Source: CAZYFH01 sp965197395 (lineage in GTDB: Bacteria; Acidobacteriota; Vicinamibacteria; Vicinamibacterales; UBA8438). Taken from it: 64,000 nucleotides of DNA. The DNA lies in NCBI GenBank assembly GCA_965197395.1, contig CBDANB010000005.1, positions 310,001-374,000 of the forward strand. Reading direction: 5' to 3'. A program made the position numbers and the translations under genes. Under the pieces are notes generated by a model. That model ran no database searches. It was not told the origin of the DNA and worked only from the letters and a program-made list of their open reading frames with translations. Shown here one piece after another: positions 37,581 through 48,628 of this stretch (positions are counted from its first letter, which is position 1; every line of letters starts with the position of its first letter).

Positions 37581-38462
37581 TTATGAGCACATTCTATTCA
37601 GCAGCGCGAAGGACGTAACGGGCTGCCATTCGTCCGGTGAGCCACCGTCAGAGCGCCGCTCGAACACGTCACTACTCGTTCCGAATGAGAAGGGCTCAGA
37701 GTTGAAGTCAATGTCCAGTTCCGGCAAGAACAGATCCGAGTTGTCACAGGCGAACCTGAGGCGGCTGATGAAAACGTGGCCATCTGCGATCTCCACCTCC
37801 CCTCGCGGCCTCATGAGCCTGATCCTCCCAAGCCAGAGTTCGTCCGCCCTGAACTGTCCTGAACCGAACAGACCCTGAAACAAAGGGGCCGCCACGCGGT
37901 TCTTACCAACGCCGTCTAGACTCACGTCGAGGGCGATCGCTTTGAGGGCAGAGGAGCTATCGGTAGGCAGACGGGCATCGATACTCGCACCTATCAGGTC
38001 GAAGGCCACTCCCTCGGATCCGCGAACTGGGGGTCGGTTTCCGGCCTGTCCATCCCCCTCCACGGGCCTATCGTCGACCATCGCTTCTGGGTTGGCAGCT
38101 CGCTCCACTTCCGTCGAGCGCCGACCAATGGTCAGCTCTACTGACGGATGTTGCACCGCTATCCGACTGATGCTGAGGAAGGCAGTCGGCGCCAGCTGAT
38201 GCTCCACGAGTAGGCCCTCAATTCTCGCCGAGAGAATCAGTCGCTCCCCTGTCGCGGTCGCGGTGATCTGTTCCAACCGGAGTCCTCGGACCGCGCTGAA
38301 CGACGCCCTCCCCACCTGAAGGACGATTCCAAGGCGTTCCTGAGTCTGCCTAACCAGGCTGTCCGCCATCCCAAGTGCCGGGAATCCCGCAAACAGCCCG
38401 CCAAGTGCCGCAAGCAGCACCACCCCGACAATTACCGCCCAACGACGAACGCGGGTCTTCAA
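37581..38462 (-). CDS. AsmA/GspN-like membrane-anchored protein
   Basis: A 293-residue protein with one N-terminal membrane segment (WAVIVGVVLLAALGGLFAGF) and a periplasmic body rich in beta-strand pattern (LGIVLQVGRASFSAVRGLRL; LILSARIEGLLVEHQLAPTA). The architecture resembles AsmA-like proteins and GspN of type II secretion; the length suits GspN. The start appears to be TTG at 38462, overlapping the TGA of the upstream fragment by 4 bp (TTGA). Base composition is lower in GC than the neighbours. Family assignment is tentative. Confidence 0.5.
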   Translation of the reverse strand: MKTRVRRWAVIVGVVLLAALGGLFAGFPALGMADSLVRQTQERLGIVLQVGRASFSAVRGLRLEQITATATGERLILSARIEGLLVEHQLAPTAFLSISRIAVQHPSVELTIGRRSTEVERAANPEAMVDDRPVEGDGQAGNRPPVRGSEGVAFDLIGASIDARLPTDSSSALKAIALDVSLDGVGKNRVAAPLFQGLFGSGQFRADELWLGRIRLMRPRGEVEIADGHVFISRLRFACDNSDLFLPELDIDFNSEPFSFGTSSDVFERRSDGGSPDEWQPVTSFALLNRMCS

Positions 38463-38704
38463 ATTGGATGCTCACGGCTCCGAGAGAAAAGCTGTTTCTC
38501 GAAGCGTTCAACGCTGGATGTCGCCAGCACCGTCGGACAGTCCGATTCTACTCCCTTGCGGTTGCTATCGACGGCAGTGAGTACGATCGTAGGCTTCTGC
38601 GTGTCGAATGAACTCACGCTCTCCCGTTTCGGTCTCGCGGTCGATGTTCTCAACCGGAAGACGCTGCATTGAAGCTCGCGTTGACACATCGAGTTATAAC
38701 CAGA
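38459..38704 (-). pseudogene. 3' fragment of an unidentified gene cut by IS256
   Basis: The minus frame reads ESVSSFDTQKPTIVLTAVDS and ends VERFEKQLFSRSREHPI before a stop overlapping the TTG of the AsmA-like gene. The 5' part is lost at the IS256 end near 38705. Coupling to the AsmA/GspN-like gene suggests one operon. I do not recognise the family. Confidence 0.45.
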
Positions 38705-40098
38705 AGTTGTGGATCGGGAGCGTGAAGCAGGCGGCGTATCCTTCCGCGTGACAAACGCAAAACTCCGGCTGGCAGGCCGGGGAAGGAGACGCCACCTATG
38801 CTGAAGGTACTCGACAACGACGGTGCAACGGAAGAGCAGGCTGCGGGGCCGACGCTGGATGAGCTCGCGCGAGAAGGAGCTCGCCGGATGCTGCTGAAGG
38901 CCCTGGCGGTGGAGGTTGCCCAGTACGTCGACACGCACGCCGAAGCGCAAGACGAGCACGGCCGCCGGCTGGTCGTGCGTAATGGCCAGGCGCGGGCGCG
39001 GAAGGTCACGTGCGGGGCAGGGACGCTGGAGGTCCGGGCGCCGCGGGTGAACGACAAGCGGGTGGAGGCGGACGGTCAGCGCCAGCGGTTCACGAGTCGC
39101 ATTCTGCCGCCGTATATGCGCCGCTCGCCGCAGGTGGCCGAGGTGCTGCCGATTCTCTATCTGCGCGGGCTGTCGACCGGCGATTTTCGTGAGGCGCTGC
39201 CGGTGTTGCTCGGGGAGGACGCCGCCGGCCTGAGTGCCACCAACATCGCGCGGCTGACGGCGGCCTGGGACGAGGAGTATCGGCGGTTCCGCCAGCGGGA
39301 TCTCACCGACCGCGACTACGTCTACGTGTGGGTCGACGGGATCCACTTCAATATTCGCCTGGAAGACGACCGCCTGTGCACGCTGGTGCTGATTGGGGCC
39401 CGGCCGGACGGGACGAAAGAACTGGTCGCGCTCGAGGATGGCTATCGCGAGAGCACCGACAGCTGGGCGACGGTGCTCCGCGACCTGCGGCGCCGGGGGA
39501 TGCGGGCGCCGGTGGTGGCGGTCGGCGACGGCGCCCTGGGCTTCTGGGCGGCCGTCCGGGATGTGTGGCCGGAGACGGCGGCGCAACGTGACTGGTTCCA
39601 CAAGCTGGGGAACGTGCTTGACAAGTTACCGAAGCGCCTCCAGCCGAAGGCCAAGCGAGCGCTGCACGACATCCTGGCCGCCGACACGCGGGAGCGGGCC
39701 GACGCACAGCTCGACGGCTTCGTGGCCGAGTACAAGGTGAAGTATCCGAAAGCGGCAACGTGCCTGGCGGCCGATCGGGAGGCCCTGCTCACGTACTTCG
39801 CCTTCCCGGCCGAGCACTGGATCCACCTCCGGACGACCAACGTCATCGAATCGCCGTTCGCGACGGTCCGGCTGCGGCAACGCGTCACCAAGGGCGCCGG
39901 TTCTCGCACAAAGGGCTTGTTAATGGCCTACAAGCTGCTGGACATGGCGCAGCGTCGGTGGCGTCGTCTCAACGGCGCACACCTCCTGCCGCTCGTTCGT
40001 GCCGGCGTGGTCTTCGTCGACGGCGCGCAGAAGGAACGGAACCCCGAGGGGGATCGGAAGGAAGCCGCTTGATCACGCCGACCGCTGATCCACAACTA
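38705..40098 (+). mobile_element. IS256-family insertion sequence
   Basis: Both ends share AGTTGTGGATC (left at 38706, right as the complement ending at 40098). No matching duplication flanks them (TAACCAGA on the left, ATTGACAA on the right). The left flank is the end of an operon and the right flank is a primase without its N-terminus, so the sides were probably joined by recombination between two IS256 copies. Exact ends are uncertain by a few bases. Confidence 0.75.
38798..40072 (+). CDS. IS256-family (mutator-type) transposase
   Basis: A 424-residue intact transposase. Motifs are YVWVDGIHFNIRLEDDRLCT (first catalytic Asp), VVAVGDGALGFWAAVRDVWP (second Asp region), QRDWFHKLGNVLDKLPKRLQ and TTNVIESPFATVRLRQRVTK (catalytic Glu). 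Length and order are standard for IS256/Mutator elements. A GGAGA ribosome-binding site precedes the ATG. Confidence 0.92.
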   Translation: MLKVLDNDGATEEQAAGPTLDELAREGARRMLLKALAVEVAQYVDTHAEAQDEHGRRLVVRNGQARARKVTCGAGTLEVRAPRVNDKRVEADGQRQRFTSRILPPYMRRSPQVAEVLPILYLRGLSTGDFREALPVLLGEDAAGLSATNIARLTAAWDEEYRRFRQRDLTDRDYVYVWVDGIHFNIRLEDDRLCTLVLIGARPDGTKELVALEDGYRESTDSWATVLRDLRRRGMRAPVVAVGDGALGFWAAVRDVWPETAAQRDWFHKLGNVLDKLPKRLQPKAKRALHDILAADTRERADAQLDGFVAEYKVKYPKAATCLAADREALLTYFAFPAEHWIHLRTTNVIESPFATVRLRQRVTKGAGSRTKGLLMAYKLLDMAQRRWRRLNGAHLLPLVRAGVVFVDGAQKERNPEGDRKEAA

Positions 40099-41515
40099 TT
40101 GACAATATCTCCATACGCCAGCGTGCCGATCAATGGACACTACGAGACCTATGGGCTCCAGAGCCGGAAACTGAAGAGCTGGCTGGGGGAACTGTTCTAC
40201 GACGTTGAAGAGCGCACGCCAACGCAGAGCGTGATCGAGGACGCCAAGTGCGCTCTCGAAGGGCGGGCACTGTTCAGCGGACCCGAGCGTCAGGTCTGTC
40301 TCCGGCTCGCCGGCCACGACGGCGTCGTGTATCTGGACTTGGCGAACGCCGGGTGGGAGGTTGTAGAGGTCACGACCACGGGCTGGCAGGTGATCACAGA
40401 TGCGCCTGTGCGGTTCCGGCGACCGGAGGGGATGCATCCCTTGCCGACCCCGGTCACGGGCGGCTCACTCGACGAGCTCGAGCCCTTCTTCAACGTCGCC
40501 ACCAATGACGACTTCTGCCTGATCGTCGCCTGGCTCCTCGGCGCGTTGAGACCGACTGGGCCGTATCCGGTCAAGGTGTTCAGCGGAGAGAGTGGTGCGG
40601 CCAAGACGACGGCCGCGAAGTGCCTCCAGCGCCTCATCGACCCAGGCAAGGCCACGCTGCGCGCGGAGCCCAAGAACGAGCACGAGCTCATGATCTCCAC
40701 CGGCGGCACCTTCATTTGCTCCTTTGACAACCTGAGCCGGGTGTCACCGCGCTTGAGTGATGCCATCTGCCGGCTGTCGACGGGTGGTGGGTTCCGCACC
40801 CGCGCGCTCTACTCGAACGGCGAGGAGGCGTTGTTCGATGCGCAACGGCCCGTCGTGCTGAATGGTATCCCCGACATCGCCACGCGCACCGACCTCGTCG
40901 ACCGCGCGCTGACTAGCGTCCTGTTGCACATCCCGGAAGATAAACGCCGGGGCGATACCGAGTACTGGGCAGCCTTCGAGCGGGCACATCCGCGCATTCT
41001 GGGAGCCCTGCTCACGGCGGTGTCGACCGCCCTCCGCAACTGGCCGCAGACCAACCTCGAGCGGAAGCCGCGCATGGCGGACTTCGCCCGGTGGGTTGTC
41101 GCGGCCAAGCCGGCCTTGCCGTGGGCGCCGGGGACGTTCTTGCGGGCCTACGGTACGAACCGTGAGGAGTCGATCGAGAGCCTGATCGACGGCGACCCGA
41201 TCGCGGACTTCATTCGCGCGCTGGCATTCCCGTGGGAGGGGACAGCGAAAGAGCTGTGGACCCTGCTCAAGGCGAGGATCGACGAGCCCATCTGGAACCA
41301 GAAGGACTGGCCGGCCAAGAGGCCGAATCAGCTCTCGGGGTGCCTCCGGCGGTTCGCGCCGCCGCTCCGCAAGCTCGGGATCGACATCGACTTCAAGAGG
41401 TTATCCAGGGGGAAGACGCGCCTCATCACCATCACGAAGACGACGACGGCCGGGTCGTCGACGAACGTCACCACACAAGAGGGAGCTCAACCATCGTCAC
41501 CATCGTCACCCGGCC
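40099..41515 (+). pseudogene. Mobile-element primase/ATPase, N-terminus lost to IS256, end disrupted by IS3
   Basis: The remaining 470 codons resemble the superfamily-3-like ATPase half of primase-helicases of integrative elements and phage satellites. YASVPINGHYETYGLQSRKL is followed by a Walker A-like GESGAAKTTAAKCLQRLID (AKT in place of GKT, as usual for this group), SFDNLSRVSPRLSDAICRLS with Walker B-like FDN, and RTRALYSNGEEALFDAQRPV. The 5' part is missing at the IS256 end and the frame runs into the IS3 at 41516. Same orientation as the downstream accessory genes and integrase. Confidence 0.75.
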
Positions 41516-41557
41516 TGAATCGCCCCGGGTTTCCCGGAGGCTCCATATCTTGGGAGG

Positions 41558-41887
41558 ATGGAGTCCATGGGAAGACCGAGGAAGTACTCACCAGAAGTAC
41601 GGGACCGCGCCGTGCGGCTCGTGTTTGAGCACGAAGGCCAGCACGACTCGCAGTGGGCCGCGATCCGATCCGTGGCCGAGAAGATCGGCTGCACGTCGGA
41701 GACGCTGCGGCATTGGGTGCGCCAAGCCGAGCGGGATCAGGGACGCCGTCCGGGGCTGACGACGGACGAGCGGGCCGTGCTGAAGGAGCAGGCGCGCGAG
41801 ATCCGCGAGCTCCGGCGGGCGAATGAGATCCTGCGGAAAGCGTCAGCGTATTTCGCACAGGCGGAGCTCGACCGCCGACCGAGGTAA
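41558..41887 (+). CDS. IS3 OrfA, helix-turn-helix transposase subunit
   Basis: A 109-residue protein beginning MGRPRKYSPEVRDRAVRLVF with an HTH (ESVAEKIGCTSETLRHWVRQ-type segment) and a C-terminal leucine-zipper-like helix (EIRELRRANEILRKASAYFA). OrfA supplies DNA binding. Its TAA overlaps the ATG of orfB (TAATG), so the two may be translationally coupled; no classical A6G slippery site was seen. Confidence 0.92.
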   Translation: MESMGRPRKYSPEVRDRAVRLVFEHEGQHDSQWAAIRSVAEKIGCTSETLRHWVRQAERDQGRRPGLTTDERAVLKEQAREIRELRRANEILRKASAYFAQAELDRRPR

Positions 41888-42795
41888 TGGTGACCTTCAT
41901 TGATGCGCAGCGGGAAACGTACGGGGTCGAGCCGATCAGCGCCGTGGTGCCGATTGCTCCGTCGACGTATTACGCGCACAAAGCGTGGCAGGCCAATCCC
42001 CGGTTGCGATCGGGGCGCGCGCAGCGCGATGCGTGGTTGAAGGATCAGATCCGTCGCGTGCGCGACGAGAACTTCGCGGTCTACGGCGCGTACAAAGTCT
42101 GGCGCCAGTTGAACCGTGAGGGGATCGCCGTGGCCCGGTGCACCGTCGAACGCCTGATGCGGGAGCTGGGCCTGCGGGGCGCCGTTCGGGGCCGGGCGTT
42201 CACCACGACGACCTGTCCTGACCCCACCCCGCGGCCGGCCGACCTGGTCAACCGCACGTTTGTGGCCACGCGCCCCAACGCACTCTGGGTGGCGGACCTC
42301 ACCTTCGTGGCGACCTGGCGCGGCTTCGTCTACGTGGCGTTCGTCATCGATGTCTTTGCCCGGTGCATCGTAGGCTGGCGCGTCTCCAGCTCCTTGCGCA
42401 CCGACCTCGCCCTTGATGCGTTGGAGCAAGCCCTGTATGCGCGGCCGGCACCTGACGGGTTAGTGCACCACAGCGATCGGGGTGGTCAGTATCTCTCCAT
42501 TCGCTACACGGACCGGCTGGCCGAGTCGGGCATCGAGCCGTCCGTGGGGAGCGTGGGTGACTCGTACGACAACGCCCTCGCTGAGTCGGTGATCGGGCTG
42601 TACAAGACCGAAGTGATTCGTCGGCGCGGCCCGTGGCGGCATCTCGAGGCCGTGGAGTTTGCGACGCTCGAATGGGTGGACTGGTTCAACAACCGGCGGC
42701 TCTTGACGTCGATCGGCGACGTGCCACCGGCCGAGTACGAACAGCAGTACTATCGGGCACAAGAAGCGCCAGCCACAATGGCCGGAGTCAACTAA
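41887..42795 (+). CDS. IS3 OrfB, DDE integrase-type transposase
   Basis: A 302-residue protein with an N-terminal HTH_21-like part (VYGAYKVWRQLNREGIAVAR) and an rve integrase core: LWVADLTFVATWRGFVYVAF (first Asp), LVHHSDRGGQYLSIRYTDRL (second Asp) and SYDNALAESVIGLYKTEVIR (Glu). All three catalytic residues are present, so the element is probably active. Confidence 0.93.
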   Translation: MVTFIDAQRETYGVEPISAVVPIAPSTYYAHKAWQANPRLRSGRAQRDAWLKDQIRRVRDENFAVYGAYKVWRQLNREGIAVARCTVERLMRELGLRGAVRGRAFTTTTCPDPTPRPADLVNRTFVATRPNALWVADLTFVATWRGFVYVAFVIDVFARCIVGWRVSSSLRTDLALDALEQALYARPAPDGLVHHSDRGGQYLSIRYTDRLAESGIEPSVGSVGDSYDNALAESVIGLYKTEVIRRRGPWRHLEAVEFATLEWVDWFNNRRLLTSIGDVPPAEYEQQYYRAQEAPATMAGVN

Positions 42796-42825
42796 TGAGC
42801 TCTCCGGAGAACCCGGGGCGATTCA

Positions 42826-43081
42826 GTTGCGACAGGAGCTGGCCACCCGCAAGCTGGACCTCATGCCGGTGGTCGCGCGACTCGAGGCGATGCGCGCCAC
42901 GGCCGGGCAGGCGCCGATCATCGTCGCCGACCCAGAGGCCGTGGCCGGTCCGGGACTGTGTTGCTCATGCGGCGATGGGCTCGACGTGGCTACGAGCTAT
43001 GGCCGGTGTGACGCGTGCGCTGTCGCGGTCGACCTCTACTACATGACGTTGCACGCCGACGACGCCTGGGGTGAGGTGTGA
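42826..43081 (+). pseudogene. Zinc-ribbon accessory protein, 5' end cut by IS3
   Basis: Frame reads LRQELATRKLDLMPVVARLE and ends PGLCCSCGDGLDVATSYGRC then DACAVAVDLYYMTLHADDAW. CxC...CxxC suggests a small zinc ribbon, as in accessory proteins next to integrative-element primases. The start was upstream of the IS3 insertion. An internal ATG exists, so a short product is possible. Confidence 0.6.
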
Positions 43082-43362
43082 CGTTCAACGAGGCGTGCGA
43101 TACGCCTGCCCTCGCGCTCCTGCTCCAGGTCGAGGACGCCGGGTTCGACACCAAGATCGGCACGCACGGCGGGTTGCTCGTGAACCCGGTGAAGTCGCTG
43201 ACCTCGGGACAGCGGGTGGCCATCAGGGGACACCGGGCCGCGTTGCTGGTGCTGGTGGCAGAGGCTTCGCGTGGACCAGGCGACCTCGCCTGGCGATTGG
43301 CCGCGGGCGTCGACCTTCCCGCGGAGGTGGCGGCGGCCGTGGACGAGGCACGGGTGGCATGA
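43078..43362 (+). CDS. Integrative-element accessory protein, TubC docking-like
   Basis: A 94-residue protein from GTG 43078, overlapping the previous stop (GTGA). The core LALLLQVEDAGFDTKIGTHG then LTSGQRVAIRGHRAALLVLV resembles the TubC N-terminal docking domain fold often found in small proteins of acidobacterial mobile elements. Function is unknown. It is tightly packed between the zinc-ribbon ORF and the next small gene. Confidence 0.6.
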   Translation: MTFNEACDTPALALLLQVEDAGFDTKIGTHGGLLVNPVKSLTSGQRVAIRGHRAALLVLVAEASRGPGDLAWRLAAGVDLPAEVAAAVDEARVA

Positions 43363-43532
43363 CGGCCCAGACCGGTACGCGCTGCGGTCACTGCCGCAAC
43401 CCACCGGTCTACGCGATCCGCGTCGTGCGATGTCCCACGTGCCGCGAGCCGTTCTGCGCGACCTGTCGCCGGCGAGGGCCGCGCTGTGCCGGGGACAATC
43501 GGACGGGTCGAATAGCGGCCTGTGCCGGATAG
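43359..43532 (+). CDS. Small Cys-rich zinc-binding protein
   Basis: A 57-residue protein beginning MTAQTGTRCGHCRNPPVYAI with CGHC, CPTC, CATC and a final C: four Cys pairs spaced as in a RING or double zinc ribbon. The ATG overlaps the preceding stop (ATGA), supporting translation. The role in the element is unknown. Confidence 0.55.
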   Translation: MTAQTGTRCGHCRNPPVYAIRVVRCPTCREPFCATCRRRGPRCAGDNRTGRIAACAG

Positions 43533-43537
43533 GAGAG

Positions 43538-43758
43538 ATGCGCACCTCCTGCTCCTCGCCGGGACGTCTTACACTGGACGACTGCGGAGACGTGTTGACG
43601 CTTGAGGAATTGGCGTCCGTGCTATTCACTTCACCGACGACCATCAAGCGGCGGCTCCGCGCCGGGACGTTCCCGATTCGTCCTCTCCTCGGTATCGATC
43701 GCCGGCGTCGGTGGAGTCGGACAGATGTGCGACGGTATCTCGATACCGGCGGCACGCG

Positions 43759-43762
<4 letters not shown>
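43538..43762 (+). CDS. Excisionase-like helix-turn-helix protein
   Basis: A 74-residue protein with a MerR/excisionase-type HTH: VLTLEELASVLFTSPTTIKR then RLRAGTFPIRPLLGIDRRRR and SRTDVRRYLD. AGGAG lies directly upstream of the ATG. Its stop overlaps the integrase ATG by 4 bp (ATGA). Small HTH proteins here usually act as recombination directionality factors. Confidence 0.75.
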
Positions 43763-45420
<1,658 letters not shown>

Positions 45421-45437
45421 TCACGGGTCGCAAGCGT

Positions 45438-46814
45438 TCATGCGATCTTAGCACTCCGAATATACGCCAGCACCTCGTCGCGCTTGTCTTCCATCAGCGC
45501 CCGATTGGTCGCCTCGAGGTTGAGCCGGATCAGCGGTTCGGTGTTCGACGGTCGCACGTTGAAGTGCCAGTCGTCGTAGTCGACGGACACCCCGTCCATC
45601 CGATGTAGCTGACCGTCCCCATACCGCGCGGCCAGCCGGTCGATGGTGTCGCCGACGGCGTCCATGTCGGCCATCTCGGTATTGATCTCGCCCGAGATGA
45701 AGTATTTCTCTCGGAGCGGCGCCAGGAGCTCGCCCAGTGTCTGGTTGCGTACCGACATGAGCTCGAGCAGCAGCAGCGCAGGGATGAACCCATTGTCGGC
45801 GTAGAAGTTGTCACGGAAGTAGTAGTGCCCGGTGACCTCACCGCCGAACACCGCGTTTTCCGCGCGCATGCGGGTCTTGAAGAACGCGTGGCCGACACGG
45901 TTCATCAGCGCGGTCCCGTTGTGGGCGGCGACGACGTCCTTGACGGCGTGGCTGGCCCGCACGTCGTAGACCACGGTGGCACCCGGTTGCTTGCGGAGAA
46001 ATGCCTCGGCGAGCAGCGCCGTCACGAAGTCGCCCGGCACGAACCCGCCGTCCCCATCGATGAAGAAACAGCGATCCGCGTCGCCGTCCCACGCGATGCC
46101 CGCATCCGCCCGGTCCGCGATGACGCGGGCGACGATGTCGCGCCGATTGGCCTCGAGGAGCGGGTTGGCCTCGTGATTGGGGAAGGTGCCGTCGATCTCG
46201 AAGCACAGACGCGTCGTGCGGCACGGGAGTCGGTCGAAGAGCGGCGGCGCCACGAGCCCGCCCATGCCGCTGCCGGCGTCCAGCACGAGGGAATACGCGT
46301 TGACCGCGGCCGGGTCGATGAATGACAGAATGTGGTCGAGGTAGCTGTCAAGGATCGCGGTCTCGCGTAGACGCCCTGGCGTCGGCGCGGGCGCGGGGAT
46401 GCGGTCGCCGATGATCATGTCGCGGATATCGGAGATCCCGGCGTCGCTGCTCAACGGCGACGCATGCCGCCGGACGAGCTTCACCCCGTTGTATTGCTTC
46501 GGGTTATGGGACGCGGTGATCTCGACGCCGCCATCCAGGCCGTCCCGGGCAACCCCGTAGTAGAGCATGTCGGTGCCGACGAGGCCGTAGTCGACCACGT
46601 TGGCGCCTTGGCGACGCGCGCCGTCGATGAAGGCGGCCGCCAACTCGGGCGACGAGACCCGCATGTCACGCCCGATGGCGATCTCCGAGGCGCCGAGGTA
46701 GGCCACGAATGCGCGGCCCACGCGTTCGACGATCTCGGCCGTGAGCTCGTCGGGATAGATTCCCCGGATGTCGTAGGCCTTGAAGATGCGCGGGTCGGGC
46801 AGCGACGGGGTCAC
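45438..46814 (-). CDS. manB: Phosphomannomutase/phosphoglucomutase
   Basis: A 458-residue alpha-D-phosphohexomutase converting mannose-6-P and mannose-1-P (and probably glucose phosphates). FKAYDIRGIYPDEL is the family N-terminus, GVEITASHNPKQYNGVKLVR holds the phosphoserine loop, AWDGDADRCFFIDGDG binds metal, and RPSNTEPLIRLNLEA is the phosphate-binding loop. Its ATG overlaps the stop of the upstream nucleotidyltransferase gene by 4 bp, forming a sugar-nucleotide operon. Confidence 0.93.
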   Translation of the reverse strand: MTPSLPDPRIFKAYDIRGIYPDELTAEIVERVGRAFVAYLGASEIAIGRDMRVSSPELAAAFIDGARRQGANVVDYGLVGTDMLYYGVARDGLDGGVEITASHNPKQYNGVKLVRRHASPLSSDAGISDIRDMIIGDRIPAPAPTPGRLRETAILDSYLDHILSFIDPAAVNAYSLVLDAGSGMGGLVAPPLFDRLPCRTTRLCFEIDGTFPNHEANPLLEANRRDIVARVIADRADAGIAWDGDADRCFFIDGDGGFVPGDFVTALLAEAFLRKQPGATVVYDVRASHAVKDVVAAHNGTALMNRVGHAFFKTRMRAENAVFGGEVTGHYYFRDNFYADNGFIPALLLLELMSVRNQTLGELLAPLREKYFISGEINTEMADMDAVGDTIDRLAARYGDGQLHRMDGVSVDYDDWHFNVRPSNTEPLIRLNLEATNRALMEDKRDEVLAYIRSAKIA

Positions 46815-47878
46815 GATTCAACGACCTTTGAGTGGGGAGCGATCGTCGAGTCGTCGCCGAGAACGACGCCTGGCCCGAGCTTGGCCTGCGATCCGACCTG
46901 GCCCCGATGTCCGATGATGGCGTCCCGCACGACCGCACCGTCGCCGATGATCGTCTCCGGCCAGAGAATGGCGCCGTCAATCACGGCGTCGGCGCCGACG
47001 ACGCCCGATCGGCCCACGACGCTGTGGGGCGCGAGATGGGCGCCGCGTTCGATCCTGGCGTTACGGCCGACGAAACAGGGGGCGTCGAGGATGGCTGTGG
47101 GGTCGATCCTGGCGTCCGTGGCCACGACCGACTCACCGGCGGGGCAGTCCGCGAACGGCGTCGCAGCGCAGCGGGCGTCCATGATGTCGCGGTGCGCCCG
47201 CAGGTAGGCTGCGGGTGTGCCGATGTCGAGCCAGTAGTCCTGATCGATGTAGGCGACAAACTGCTCGCCCCGGTCGACCAGCGACGGAAAATACGCGCGC
47301 TCGATCGAGTACTTCGTCCCCGATGGAATCCGGTCGAACGTCGCGGGCTCGAGGATATAGATCCCGGCATTGATGGTGTTGCACGTGATGTCGTCCGGCG
47401 AGGGCTTTTCGAGAAATCGCGTGACGTTGTTGTCGGCGTCGGTTTCGACGAGCCCATAGGCGGCCGGGTTGTCGACGGGCGTGAGCACGATGGTGGCGGC
47501 GGCCTGTCGCTCGCGATGGAGCCGCAGGACCGCGGTCAGATCGATGCCGGTCAGCACGTCACCGTTGAAGACAATCGTCGTGCCGTCGAGGTGCGGCTCG
47601 GCATATTTGACGGCGCCACCGGTGCCGAGCGGGCTCGGCTCGACGACGTATCTGAGCGGCAGCCCGGGGTCGACCCCGGCCCCGAGCAGCTCACGAATGC
47701 GCTCTGGTTGGTAGTTGAGGCTCAGGATCACCTCGTCGATGTCCGGCAGCCGCTTCAAGACGTCGATCTGGTGACAGAGAAAGGGGCGATCGAAGATTGG
47801 GACGATCGACTTCGGCGTGTGCAGGGTCAGGGGGCGCAAACGAGTGCCAAATCCACCGGCGAGGAGCACCGCTTTCAT
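46811..47878 (-). CDS. NDP-sugar pyrophosphorylase, mannose-1-phosphate guanylyltransferase type
   Basis: A 355-residue protein with an N-terminal nucleotidyltransferase domain (MKAVLLAGGFGTRLRPLTLH; FNGDVLTGIDL with catalytic Asp) and a C-terminal left-handed beta-helix (RIERGAHLAPHSVVGRSGVV). Sequence and the phosphomannomutase partner suggest GDP-mannose synthesis; glucose-1-P thymidylyltransferase activity is an alternative. It is first in the operon with manB. Confidence 0.85.
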   Translation of the reverse strand: MKAVLLAGGFGTRLRPLTLHTPKSIVPIFDRPFLCHQIDVLKRLPDIDEVILSLNYQPERIRELLGAGVDPGLPLRYVVEPSPLGTGGAVKYAEPHLDGTTIVFNGDVLTGIDLTAVLRLHRERQAAATIVLTPVDNPAAYGLVETDADNNVTRFLEKPSPDDITCNTINAGIYILEPATFDRIPSGTKYSIERAYFPSLVDRGEQFVAYIDQDYWLDIGTPAAYLRAHRDIMDARCAATPFADCPAGESVVATDARIDPTAILDAPCFVGRNARIERGAHLAPHSVVGRSGVVGADAVIDGAILWPETIIGDGAVVRDAIIGHRGQVGSQAKLGPGVVLGDDSTIAPHSKVVES

Positions 47879-47904
47879 GACCGGGGATCATACCCTAGTG
47901 CAAT

Positions 47905-47933
47905 TTGGGGGCGTGCCTACTGCGGAGTACAAT
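47905..47933 (+). promoter_or_regulatory. Probable promoter of pgsA
   Basis: TTGGGG (47905-47910) and TACAAT (47928-47933) with 17-bp spacing lie between the divergent sugar-nucleotide operon and pgsA. Transcription would start near 47940, about 29 nt before the ATG. Confidence 0.55.
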
Positions 47934-47968
47934 GACGAGCTGCTAGGGGCACGTGCTCGGAAGCTGCC

Positions 47969-48613
47969 ATGAACCTGCCCAACGCCCTGACCCTCGCTCG
48001 CATCTTTCTCGTGCCACTCCTCGTCGTGGTCCTCCTGACGAAGTTCGAGGCCGAGCTGGTCTTCGGTGTTCCCAAAGAAGTGCTCGGCGCCGCCATCTTC
48101 GGGCTCGCGGCCTTTACCGACTGGCTGGACGGATACCTGGCGCGCCGGCGCAACGAGATCACCCACTTCGGTCAGATGATGGACCCGCTGGCCGACAAGC
48201 TGTTGATCACCGCGGCGCTGGTCTCGCTCGTGCAGATGGGACTTGCCGAGACGTGGATGGTGGCGATCATCCTCGGTCGGGAGCTAGCCGTCACCGTGCT
48301 CCGCAGTCTCGCCTACGGACGCGGCGTCTCGATTCCGGCATCAAGGCTCGGCAAGGTCAAGATGGTGACGCAGGTCGTCGCCATCCTGCTGCTCATCCTG
48401 GGTAACCAGGTCTGGCTCTTTTGGGTGCTCGGTCAGGTCGCACTGTGGCTCGTGCTCGGCGCGGCGTTGGCCTCGGCCGCCGACTACTACCGGCGCTTCA
48501 ATCGCGTGCTCGCCAGCCCGAAAGTCGCCGATTTCGAGGCCGCTCGACAGCGCCTCTCGCGCGACGACGGTACACCCCGCCGCGACCGCCAGAGCGAACA
48601 ACGCGTCGGCTAG
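47969..48613 (+). CDS. pgsA: CDP-diacylglycerol-glycerol-3-phosphate 3-phosphatidyltransferase
   Basis: PgsA makes phosphatidylglycerol-phosphate at the inner membrane. The 214-residue protein begins MNLPNALTLARIFLVPLLVV and carries the CDP-alcohol phosphotransferase signature in DWLDGYLARRRNEITHFGQM followed by MDPLADK (DGxxAR...GxxxDxxxD). Four or more hydrophobic segments follow. The last 35 residues are a charged tail. It stands alone with its own promoter. Confidence 0.93.
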   Translation: MNLPNALTLARIFLVPLLVVVLLTKFEAELVFGVPKEVLGAAIFGLAAFTDWLDGYLARRRNEITHFGQMMDPLADKLLITAALVSLVQMGLAETWMVAIILGRELAVTVLRSLAYGRGVSIPASRLGKVKMVTQVVAILLLILGNQVWLFWVLGQVALWLVLGAALASAADYYRRFNRVLASPKVADFEAARQRLSRDDGTPRRDRQSEQRVG

Positions 48614-48628
48614 TCCATTAGTAGCCTG

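Larger units (their letters stand above)
41516..42825 (+). mobile_element. IS3-family insertion sequence, 1310 bp
   Basis: Ends are TGAATCGCCCCGGGTTTCCC (left) and, inverted, TGAATCGCCCCGGGTTCTCC (right), near-perfect inverted repeats starting TGA as usual for IS3. It contains orfA and orfB. No 3-4 bp duplication is visible (GCC before, GTT after). Without it the flanks join as VTIVTRP-LRQELATRKLDLM in one frame. Confidence 0.9.
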
